From Bacteroidota bacterium (GTDB lineage: Bacteria > Bacteroidota > Bacteroidia > Bacteroidales > Prolixibacteraceae), in NCBI GenBank assembly GCA_030632865.1, contig DAOVTY010000061.1, forward strand, positions 1-13,548: 13,548 bases of DNA. The letters run 5' to 3'. Positions 8,120-13,548 of the stretch are shown piece after piece; the stretch's first letter is position 1, and the number at the start of each line of letters is the position of its first letter. The notes beneath the pieces were generated by a model. The model was not told the origin of the DNA, ran no database searches, and worked only from the letters and a program-made list of their open reading frames with translations. Made by a program: the position numbers and the translations under genes.

Positions 8120-8236
8120 TCAAAATGATATTTCTTATAATTCCACTAAATATTTTTTGAAAACAAATGAATTAAAGATGTTTTTTAATTGATAATTGGA
8201 ATGAAACAGGCATACTGTAAAGGGATAGCAATTTTG

Positions 8237-8272
8237 AATTACAAATACATAAAATACTGATAGTTTGTAATT
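8237..8272. repeat. 9-bp inverted repeat upstream of the esterase gene
   Basis: AATTACAAA (8237-8245) and TTTGTAATT (8264-8272) are perfect reverse complements separated by 18 nt. The repeat lies about 155 nt before the preferred esterase start. It could be a regulator binding site or a weak RNA stem. No protein partner can be named. Confidence 0.45.
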
Positions 8273-8426
8273 ATAACTATTTTAGTAAAAAAAATATGGG
8301 TTCATAAATTATTCAATGGTAAAAATTCAGTTTTTTTTTAGACTTATATTGATAGAATTAATTGTGAGTTCCTTCTTCTTTTTTTCAAACAAACTTTATA
8401 ACTATATTCGCCCAAAATTAATATTA

Positions 8427-9386
8427 ATGTTAAAAAAATTATTTTTTACACCTGTATTACTTATTCTTACTTTTGTTGCGCTTTCTCAAGTTCGATATCT
8501 AGAACAATCATTCGACGAAATTTTAGCAGAAACATATACCTATTCTACTAAAGAGGGAGAAAACCTAGATTTGGATATTTACCTCCCTGAATTTGATTCT
8601 GAACTAAAAAGACCAACATTAATTTATGTACATGGCGGAGGCTTTAGTAAAGGTACAAGAGACCGAGAAGGAATTAAAGAATTTTGCAACAACATTGCAG
8701 GTTACGGTTATGTAGTTGTTTCAATTTCGTATCGTTTAACAAGAAAAGGAAAGCCTGAAGGGTTTGGATGCGATTGCCCTGCAGAAGATAAATTAAATAC
8801 TTTTTATGCTGCCGTTGAAGATTTGCAGGATGCCACTTTTTTCTTGATTGAAAATAGAGAACAGTTTGCCATCGACCCACAAAAAATCATAATTGCAGGT
8901 AGCAGTGCCGGTGCCGAAGCAGTTTTAAACACGGCAGACCAACCTCCTTATTGTTATGGCCTCGACTCTGGCCCAGTGTCGTACGCCGGAGTAATTAGTA
9001 TGGCTGGTGCAATTCCTGATACGACAGTAATTTACGACGAATCTGCAATTCCCTCATTGTTATTTCACGGAACTGATGACAATTTAGTTCCATACGGAAC
9101 TGCCCCTCACCATTATTGCGATAAAGATAAACCAGGATACCTTATTTTACACGGCTCTCAAACAATTGCAAATAAAATGGAGAAACTAGAAGTTCCGTGC
9201 TGGTTACATACAACCTGTGGTGGTGGCCACGAAATTGCCAATAAACCAATGACAAAATATTTTGATGAGATTATTGATTTTTCTTACAATTTTGTAGTGC
9301 TAGATAAAGGAGAAACTCGCTACACTGTAATTAAAGATGATATGATAGTAGACACATTAGAACCTAATTATATTTGCACAGAATGA
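8427..9386 (+). CDS. Exported alpha/beta-hydrolase esterase
   Basis: 319 residues from the preferred ATG. This start gives a normal signal peptide (MLKKLFFTPVLLILTFVALSQ). The upstream in-frame ATG at 8316 adds 37 residues with a second hydrophobic stretch and low-complexity Phe codons, and looks spurious. The protein has the carboxylesterase hallmarks: HGGGF (His69 onward) for the oxyanion hole, GSSAG with nucleophile Ser160, FHGTDDN with Asp217/Asp218, and a C-terminal GGGHE with His268. A Cys-rich insert, GCDCPAED, lies between strands. It likely deacylates small esters such as acetylated sugars or xenobiotics in the periplasm. Its stop overlaps the next start as ATGA (9383-9386), so the two are translationally coupled and may have served one pathway. 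Confidence 0.88.
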   Translation: MLKKLFFTPVLLILTFVALSQVRYLEQSFDEILAETYTYSTKEGENLDLDIYLPEFDSELKRPTLIYVHGGGFSKGTRDREGIKEFCNNIAGYGYVVVSISYRLTRKGKPEGFGCDCPAEDKLNTFYAAVEDLQDATFFLIENREQFAIDPQKIIIAGSSAGAEAVLNTADQPPYCYGLDSGPVSYAGVISMAGAIPDTTVIYDESAIPSLLFHGTDDNLVPYGTAPHHYCDKDKPGYLILHGSQTIANKMEKLEVPCWLHTTCGGGHEIANKPMTKYFDEIIDFSYNFVVLDKGETRYTVIKDDMIVDTLEPNYICTE

Positions 9387-10216
9387 AGAAATTAATAATG
9401 GTATTTTTAATTATTGCTCCGGCAATGCTATTTGCACAGCAAATGAATATTGTAAGTTTTAACATAAGATATAACACTCCAAATGATGGAGTAAACGCGT
9501 GGCCAAACCGAGTAGAAATGGTTACCGAATTATTACAATTTCATGATGCCGACATTTTTGGGCTGCAAGAAGCTCTTTACGAACAAATTACCGATGTTCA
9601 TAAAAATTTACCAGATTACGAATGGTTTGGTGTTGGTAGAGACGATGGTAAAAAAACGGGTGAATTCTCCCCTATTTTCTTTAATAAATCGAAATTTATT
9701 TTAGAAGAAAACGGGCAATTCTGGCTGTCGGAAGACTGCGAAAAACCCGGATTAGGTTGGGATGCCGTTTGTAACAGACTTGTTACATGGGGGAAATTTA
9801 AATCGTAAGTTACAGGCAAAAAGTTTTTTGTTTTTAATACACACTTCGACCATAAAGGAGAAGTGGCTCGAGAGAATTCGGCAATTTTAATACGTGATAA
9901 AATTAGAGAGTTAACACAAAAAAATAACTTACCTGTAATTTTAACTGGCGACTTTAATCTGGCTCCCGAAGAGTTACCAATTTCGCTAATAAAGAAATAC
10001 TTGGACGACAGTCGCGATATTTCAGAAACACCACCTTACGGACCAGTTGGAACTTTTACAAGTTTTGATTGGAATGCACCCATGGAAAAAAGAATTGACT
10101 ATATTTTTGTAAGTAGTGGTATAACAGTTCTAAAATATGCTGTATTAACAGATGCGAAAGAGCAGCGTTTCCCATCAGATCATTTGCCAGTTTTCGTAAA
10201 ATTACAATTGAAGTAG
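9383..10216 (+). pseudogene. Endonuclease/exonuclease/phosphatase-family protein, interrupted by an in-frame stop
   Basis: The start is taken as the ATG overlapping the esterase stop; it gives a signal peptide (MKKLIMVFLIIAPAMLFAQ). A TAA at 9806-9808 (codon 142) ends the first part after TWGKFKS. The same frame then runs on without another stop to 10216 and keeps strong family similarity on both sides. Catalytic motifs are split. SFNIRYN (N27) and GLQEAL (E63) lie before the stop. NTHFDH (H154), TGDFN (D190, N192), IDYIF (D239) and SDH (D266, H267) lie after it, counting the stop as a codon. The intact frame would be 277 codons, normal for small exported EEP phosphodiesterases. Neither half would be active alone. 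A GTG at 9863 could only start a C-terminal fragment. A single-base sequencing error or rare readthrough remain possible. Confidence 0.85.
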
Positions 10217-10256
10217 GAAGAAGTAGTTAGTAGATAGTACAAAGTAGTAAGTAAAG
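10205..10256. repeat. Imperfect AGTA-rich short repeat
   Basis: The end of the EEP frame and the following 40 nt contain about seven copies of GTA/AGTAG in variable spacing (for example AAGTAGTTAGTAGATAGTAC). It fills the gap between two convergent genes. No terminator-like stem was found, and the sequence is best described as a decayed simple repeat. Confidence 0.4.
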
Positions 10257-10262
10257 AAATAC

Positions 10263-10463
10263 TTAATCTGATTCATCTAACTCAAAAATATTATTCACAG
10301 GTTTTTCAAATACTTTAGAAATTTTTAAGGCAAGTACTGTTGATGGAACATATCTGCCTTTTTCTATTGAGTTAATTGTTTGTCGCGAGACTCCAATTAA
10401 TTTAGCCAAATCGTCTTGGGTGAGGTTTTTTATGGCACGTTCTATTTTTAGCCTATTTATCAC
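10263..10463 (-). CDS. Small XRE/Cro-type helix-turn-helix regulator
   Basis: 66 residues, almost entirely one HTH_3 domain. LTQDDLAKLIGVSRQTINSIEKGRYVPS (residues 14-41, split here by helices T15-I23 and S26-E34) is a textbook Cro/C1-type motif, followed by ALKISKVFEKPVNNIFEL, typical of the short YozG-like group. It is the last gene of a three-gene minus-strand operon, and its ATG overlaps the end of the membrane-protein gene by 11 nt. Such short regulators are commonly encoded next to small membrane proteins that they repress or respond to. The repeated GTAAA sites at the operon promoter are the likely operator. An antitoxin role is conceivable, but no toxin-like partner is seen. Confidence 0.93.
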   Translation of the reverse strand: MINRLKIERAIKNLTQDDLAKLIGVSRQTINSIEKGRYVPSTVLALKISKVFEKPVNNIFELDESD

Positions 10464-10935
10464 TTCTAATTTTTGATTTGGTTATATAATAACTAAATAT
10501 ATAAAATGACATTATATAAAACACTAACTGATAAGCAGGCATTTCATTAAACTTATTTCCCATAATATAACTTCCGGTATCCATTACTATAACATATAAA
10601 AACCCGAATATTACACTTCTATAAAATGATTTCAAACGAATTAAATTTGTCATTTCATCCTCAATTTTATCGCGAGCAAAACAGATAAGGAATAATCCTA
10701 AATTTGCTCCCTGCACTCCAATATAATTCTTGCCATCATACAATAAATTTAAATCAAAGCTAAAAGGCACAGTTGCAGATATTACAATTAAAACCAATCC
10801 CAAATATTTAAACCACCTCGGAAATAATTTTAATTTTTTAAATACTTCTTTTTCCGATTTCCCATGGAACATCCAAACCATCAACCCAAAAAAGATTATT
10901 GCCACGGCTATAATTAGTATTGATTTTAATTCCAT
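10453..10935 (-). CDS. Small multi-pass membrane protein, paralogue of its upstream neighbour
   Basis: 160 residues with about five hydrophobic segments (roughly 5-23, 43-60, 74-88, 106-125 and 135-152) and a basic C-terminal tail KSKIRSDK. Between the third and fourth segments is DKIEDEMTNLIRLKSFYRS (89-107). This pattern is shared with the preceding gene product (KSEDEFSTLIRFKSFTYS) and recalls the acidic-then-basic loop of DUF2178/DUF3796-type proteins that neighbour XRE regulators. It has no signal peptide and no enzymatic motif. Its ATG overlaps the upstream stop as TAATG, and its 3' end overlaps the regulator gene, so the three are translated as a unit. Function is unknown; a regulator-linked membrane sensor or partner is inference. 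Confidence 0.85.
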   Translation of the reverse strand: MELKSILIIAVAIIFFGLMVWMFHGKSEKEVFKKLKLFPRWFKYLGLVLIVISATVPFSFDLNLLYDGKNYIGVQGANLGLFLICFARDKIEDEMTNLIRLKSFYRSVIFGFLYVIVMDTGSYIMGNKFNEMPAYQLVFYIMSFYIFSYYITKSKIRSDK

Positions 10936-11420
10936 TATTTATTTTCTTTTGAAAATTTATAAATAGTAACATAAAAGTAGAGAAGAGCAATTAACATTGA
11001 AACTCCCACTAAAAGATGAATATTCAAATTATTAAGAATGAAACCAGATTCACTTTGATTGATTCCAACCGCGCCAAAAGCCCCAGCCATAGAAATAAAA
11101 GAGACAAAAGAATATGTAAAAGATTTAAATCTTATCAGTGTCGAGAATTCATCCTCACTTTTTTGTTTTGAAAATATTAATACAAAAAATGATAAATTAA
11201 TACACGACACCAAATATTCATCCCATTTTTCAATAGAATTTGAAAATATTAATGCGATAATCACTGAAGCAAAAAACCATGCAATAGCTACTAATTTGAA
11301 TCTGTACGGTAATAAACTTAATTGTGCTTCATTTAAATCAAATCCCAGTCCTGCCCTTGGAATTATGTAAATTATCAAACCCATATAAACGAAAAAAATA
11401 ATTACACTAAATATGCTCAT
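10935..11420 (-). CDS. Small multi-pass membrane protein, first gene of regulator operon
   Basis: 161 residues with hydrophobic segments at about 3-20, 41-60, 69-84, 102-120 and 134-154. This is the same layout as the next gene product. The loop SEDEFSTLIRFKSF (88-101) aligns with IEDEMTNLIRLKSF in the neighbour, so the two arose by tandem duplication and then diverged strongly. The start is preceded at about 20-30 nt by a good promoter match. No catalytic or ligand motif is recognisable. The pair may form a heterodimer in the inner membrane that works with, or is controlled by, the XRE-type regulator encoded last in the operon. Confidence 0.85.
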   Translation of the reverse strand: MSIFSVIIFFVYMGLIIYIIPRAGLGFDLNEAQLSLLPYRFKLVAIAWFFASVIIALIFSNSIEKWDEYLVSCINLSFFVLIFSKQKSEDEFSTLIRFKSFTYSFVSFISMAGAFGAVGINQSESGFILNNLNIHLLVGVSMLIALLYFYVTIYKFSKENK

Positions 11421-11964
11421 TTTTGTAAACTTTACTATTCAATTTGTCAAAAATACTTTACATTTTCTACAATGTCAAGTTTTCTTTACATTTTATTTAT
11501 TTTATTCAACCAACTTGTATTTTCCTTACTGAATACTCGAAAATATTGGTTAGCTAATTGTAAAAAATTATGATGGAATTTGGGGAGCCCCGGGGTTATT
11601 ACTTTTATTTAGTGGTGGTTTATACTTTCTTATTTAATCGCGGTTTGTACTGCTGCCACATTGCGCACTCAACACAAAACACTAACTAAAAAAAATATGA
11701 CAATCCTAATGGCCCCAGCCTGTTACTATATTGTCAAGTATTTTCAACTACAATTGTTAGAACGATTGGGAATATTACCAGACTATAATTTTATATCAAA
11801 ATCTTTTTATAATATAATCAAGCTAAGGTATTAATAAAGTGATTTTTATATAGTATAATAATGAATTTACACGAGAATTATGACTCTTGTTTTATCCAAC
11901 CAATAGAAATTTAAAATAAAAAATATTTACCCAAATTTCTCAAAGAGAATGCAAAATGAATTTA
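11421..11964. other. Long intergenic region with a GC-rich spot
   Basis: 544 nt lie between two minus-strand genes. The first 75 nt hold the operon promoter. The rest has no convincing gene. A short GC-rich patch, GGGGAGCCCCGGGG at 11582-11595, stands out. It is followed by a segment with GGTTTATACT and GGTTTGTACT, repeats with one mismatch, and then the less AT-rich CTGCCACATTGCGCACTC. An ATG at 11697 opens 45 codons to a TAA at 11832-11834 (MTILMAPACYYIVKYF at its start); nothing supports its expression. The stretch may be the remains of a mobile or repeated element. Confidence 0.5.
11425..11494 (-). promoter_or_regulatory. Promoter and putative operator array of the XRE/membrane-protein operon
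   Basis: Reading the minus strand, TTGACA (plus 11473-11478) is followed, 20 nt after its TTG, by TATTTTTG (plus 11448-11455), a full match to the Bacteroidota -7 consensus TAnnTTTG. The start of transcription would fall near 11441, about 20 nt before the first ATG. The 11-mer AAAATGTAAAG occurs twice, at 11484-11494 upstream of the -33 box and at 11456-11466 inside the spacer, 28 nt apart. GTAAAGTTTAC, an 11-nt palindrome, lies in the leader at 11425-11435. The shared GTAAA core makes these good candidates for binding sites of the operon's own regulator. Confidence 0.55.
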
Positions 11965-12678
11965 TTATAAAGAATTATAATATTCAACTAAACTAACCAG
12001 ATCATCTTTTTTCTTAAATTTTATCTTGTTGCTTTTGATAAAAGTTTTCATCTCCTTTTTATTTTCAGTCAATCCATTTAAAAAACTCTTAGAAGATCTA
12101 AATAAAAAAGGTTCGCCATTATCTGTTCTACAGAAATAGCTAATTTTATCTACATAATAATACTCTTTGGTTCCACCACCTCCTTTATAAGTAGCAACAA
12201 AACTATCGTACGACATGTCTTTATTTCGTTTCATATAAAGAGAAAGTTTGCCCTCTATAACAATTTCAAAATATCCATTTCGCTTTCCACTTCCTGATTC
12301 CGTAAAATAAAGATCATAAAAAAATATTTTACTATCCAAGTGAATATATTTAACATCAAAAGGTCTGTTTAAAGTTAAAGTATCGCTGTTATATTTAATT
12401 TCAAATACGTCTCTGTAAACATTATATCTTAATGGCACTTCTTGCGAAGATTTACCATCTTTCAATTCTAAAGTTCCAGATTTAAAATCATCGAATAAAA
12501 AAGGAGTCCCATTTATAGGTATTTTGTTGTGTGAAGAATAACTATGAGTTGTTATACCATCAATAATAGTAGTACTCTCGACTCGAGCACCACTTGGCAA
12601 TATTGCTAATTTTAAATCTTGAGCATATAAATTACCTGAAAGCAAAATAATAGAAAATAAAATAATGAAATTTTTCAT
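11965..12678 (-). CDS. Exported protein of unknown function
   Basis: 237 residues from the preferred ATG. This start gives a clean signal peptide (MKNFIILFSIILLSGNLYA) with cleavage before QDLK. An ATG 12 nt upstream (12690) would only add MYSA. The mature protein is rich in beta-strand-like, aromatic sequence: GTPFLFDDFKSGTLELKDGK, YNVYRDVFEIKY, and a GGGGTKEYYYVDKISYF stretch, with a Lys-rich tail. The order recalls small secreted Bacteroidota proteins annotated only as hypothetical. No catalytic motif or lipobox is visible. It stands alone on its strand, and no neighbour suggests a role. Confidence 0.8.
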   Translation of the reverse strand: MKNFIILFSIILLSGNLYAQDLKLAILPSGARVESTTIIDGITTHSYSSHNKIPINGTPFLFDDFKSGTLELKDGKSSQEVPLRYNVYRDVFEIKYNSDTLTLNRPFDVKYIHLDSKIFFYDLYFTESGSGKRNGYFEIVIEGKLSLYMKRNKDMSYDSFVATYKGGGGTKEYYYVDKISYFCRTDNGEPFLFRSSKSFLNGLTENKKEMKTFIKSNKIKFKKKDDLVSLVEYYNSL

Positions 12679-12712
12679 GGCTGAATACAAATAAGTTTAA
12701 TTGTTTAAGGAA

Positions 12713-12720
12713 CAAAAATA
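12713..12720 (-). promoter_or_regulatory. Candidate -7 promoter box for the exported unknown protein
   Basis: On the minus strand TATTTTTG matches TAnnTTTG fully and lies 35 nt before the preferred ATG, giving a leader of about 28 nt. No TTG is found at the usual upstream distance, so this is a partial promoter match. Confidence 0.35.
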
Positions 12721-12869
12721 ATTAAATATTTAGCATAAATTCATTTTACGCATTTTTTGATGTTAAAAATTCAAAGTCATTAAAATAAAATTATTTTAAA
12801 TAAATACAGAATACTCCTTACTCAACATGCTGAATTCTATAATAATTATGAAAAAAAAAAATCATTTTT

Positions 12870-12899
12870 TTTGATAATTCAATTCTTTTCATAAATTTG
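12870..12899 (+). promoter_or_regulatory. Candidate promoter of the SusC-like gene
   Basis: TTTG at 12870-12873 and TAAATTTG at 12892-12899 are separated by 18 nt, matching both parts of the Bacteroidota housekeeping promoter. Transcription would start near 12906 and leave an untranslated leader of about 160 nt. A weaker, nearer alternative is TAATTTG at 13006-13012. Confidence 0.5.
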
Positions 12900-12964
12900 T
12901 CTTGTTAATATTTTTTAACATTTGAAAGTTTGAAAAAGTTGTGAATTATCTAATTACTTATTAA

Positions 12965-13005
12965 TGGTTAGAATTGCATTGGGGGATGCTTAAATTCTAA
13001 TACCA
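12965..13005 (+). promoter_or_regulatory. Compound hairpin in the SusC leader
   Basis: Three nested complementary pairs are present: TGGT with ACCA (12965-12968/13002-13005), TAGAATT with AATTCTA (12969-12975/12993-12999), and GCAT with ATGC (12976-12979/12986-12989). They close on a TGGGGG loop, with bulges AT and TTA on the 3' side. If transcription starts near 12906 this is a leader RNA structure. If the nearer box is used it is a dyad operator over the promoter. Confidence 0.5.
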
Positions 13006-13065
13006 TAATTTGTAATATCATTTATTTATATAAAGCTGTTTAATTATTAATTTAAAACTATTTCT

Positions 13066-13548
13066 ATGAAAAAAATTGCGCTTTTTTTATCGATTCTCCT
13101 TTTTATGGGAACATTGGTCGCAAATGCTCAAACGAAGGGTATTACCGGTACGGTAACTTCGGCTGAGGATGCACTACCAATACCCGGAGTTTCTGTATCT
13201 GTTAAAGGTTCTACCCTTGGAACAATCACGAACATTGATGGTGCATTTGACCTAAAAGTTCCTGAAGATGCCAAAACATTGGTATTTAGTTTCATTGGGA
13301 TGAAAAATTATGAAGTTGAAATTGGCTCGCAAACCAACTTTAGCATTAATATGGAAACTGATGTTTTCGGTATCGACGAAGTTGTTGTGACTGCACTTGG
13401 TATTACTCGCGCAAAGAAAACACTTTCCTACGCTGCTCAAGATGTTGATGGAGAACAATTAAACATTTCTGGCGACTCAAACATTAAGAATGCCATTGCT
13501 GGAAAAGTAGCAGGTGTACAGATTGTTGGGCAGGCTGGTTCTAAATTA
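13066..13548 (+). CDS. SusC/RagA-type TonB-linked outer-membrane protein, 5' part
   Basis: The frame is open to the window end, so only the first 161 residues of what is usually a protein of about 1000 residues are visible. A signal peptide (about 1-22, ending VANAQ) is followed by a carboxypeptidase-regulatory-like domain (about 25-95), with GITGTVTSAEDALPIPGVSV and GTITNIDGAFDLKVP. Then come DEVVVTALGITRAKKTLSYA, the signature at the start of the SusC/RagA plug, and NAIAGKVAGVQIVGQAG. These proteins import glycan fragments or other large nutrients across the outer membrane with TonB energy and a SusD-type lipoprotein, which would be expected downstream. There is no N-terminal FecR-interacting (STN) domain in the visible part, so control by an ECF sigma/anti-sigma pair is less likely. 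The long leader suggests regulation upstream of the ATG. Confidence 0.95.
   Translation, partial: MKKIALFLSILLFMGTLVANAQTKGITGTVTSAEDALPIPGVSVSVKGSTLGTITNIDGAFDLKVPEDAKTLVFSFIGMKNYEVEIGSQTNFSINMETDVFGIDEVVVTALGITRAKKTLSYAAQDVDGEQLNISGDSNIKNAIAGKVAGVQIVGQAGSKL

Larger units (their letters stand above)
7883..8426. other. Gene-poor intergenic region
   Basis: About 540 nt separate the divergent DUF1080 and esterase genes. They hold a possible decayed reading frame on the minus strand (7949-8119) and an inverted repeat (8237-8272), both listed separately. No intact gene is visible. A plus-strand in-frame ATG at 8316 would extend the esterase by 37 residues but is not preferred. No full TAnnTTTG promoter box was found for either neighbour. 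Confidence 0.7.
12679..13065. other. Intergenic region between divergent genes with a long SusC leader
   Basis: 387 AT-rich nt with no credible reading frame. They contain the candidate promoters of both flanking genes and the compound inverted repeat at 12965-13005, listed separately. The SusC-like start ATG at 13066 has an A/T-rich leader and no Shine-Dalgarno sequence. Confidence 0.7.

Noticed and set aside
8316..8426. N-terminal extension of the esterase from an upstream in-frame ATG
   Set aside because: The added 37 residues place a second hydrophobic stretch before a complete signal peptide that begins at 8427, and the codons are low-complexity AT. The downstream start is more natural.
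9374..9382. Earlier ATG giving MHRM before the phosphodiesterase signal peptide
   Set aside because: The ATG at 9383 overlaps the esterase stop as ATGA and gives a standard MKK signal peptide; the earlier one only adds three residues.
9863..10216. Separate intact gene starting at GTG 9863
   Set aside because: It begins inside the family's conserved region, after the NTHFDH motif, and would lack several catalytic residues. It is the tail of the interrupted gene.
11059..11370. Plus-strand reading frame of 103 codons opposite the first membrane-protein gene
   Set aside because: It is the complement of a clearly membrane-like coding frame that fits an overlapping operon, and its own product has no recognisable features.
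10263..11420. Toxin-antitoxin module
   Set aside because: The partners of the HTH protein are two multi-pass membrane proteins of about 160 residues with no toxin motif, so a regulator with membrane partners fits better.
11588..11595. CCCCGGGG as a hairpin terminator
   Set aside because: A self-complementary 8-mer has no loop and there is no adjacent T-run in a useful position; it is described only as a composition anomaly.
1..13548. CRISPR arrays, tRNA or rRNA genes, complete insertion sequences
   Set aside because: No regularly spaced repeats, no cloverleaf-like sequence, no rRNA segments and no transposase-like frame were seen on either strand.

Overview
The window is AT-rich chromosomal DNA from a member of the Bacteroidota. 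The evidence is a SusC/RagA-type TonB-linked outer-membrane protein at the right edge, lipoprotein signal peptides ending in Cys-Asn, start codons without Shine-Dalgarno sequences, and promoter-like TAnnTTTG boxes. The gene content (glycoside hydrolases, a DUF1080 protein, a sugar isomerase-like protein, an esterase) fits a free-living, polysaccharide-degrading lineage such as the Marinilabiliales or Flavobacteriia. The order cannot be fixed from the sequence alone.

Left part (1-7882): a catabolic, PUL-like block. The 3' end of a xylose-isomerase-like TIM-barrel protein (1-459) is followed after 12 nt by an exported nucleoside hydrolase family protein (472-1446). Facing it, with stops only 4 nt apart, is a beta-propeller protein with PL22-like features (2623-1451). 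Divergent from that is a large GH2-family lipoprotein (2724-5564). It converges, across an 18-bp perfect hairpin, on a two-gene minus-strand operon: a DUF1080/3-keto-disaccharide-hydrolase-like protein (7882-7076) and a TIM-barrel lipoprotein with a collagen-binding-like C-terminal domain (7023-5632). Most of these products are exported or lipid-anchored, so they probably act together in the periplasm or at the outer membrane on a complex glycoside. The substrate cannot be read from the sequence.

Middle part (7883-10216): a gene-poor stretch with a possible decayed membrane-protein relic, then an exported alpha/beta-hydrolase esterase (8427-9386). This is translationally coupled (ATGA overlap) to an endonuclease/exonuclease/phosphatase-family gene that carries an in-frame TAA at 9806-9808. 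That stop separates the N-terminal catalytic residues from the rest, so the gene is called a pseudogene here, unless the base is a sequencing error.

Right part (10217-13548): a minus-strand three-gene operon of two paralogous small multi-pass membrane proteins and an XRE/Cro-type regulator. It has a near-consensus promoter surrounded by repeated GTAAA half-sites, which suggests autoregulation. This is the best candidate in the window for a poorly described system. After a 544-nt non-coding stretch comes an exported protein of unknown function (12678-11965). A long leader region with a good promoter match and a compound hairpin then leads to the SusC-like gene, which is cut by the window end at 13548; any SusD partner would lie beyond it.
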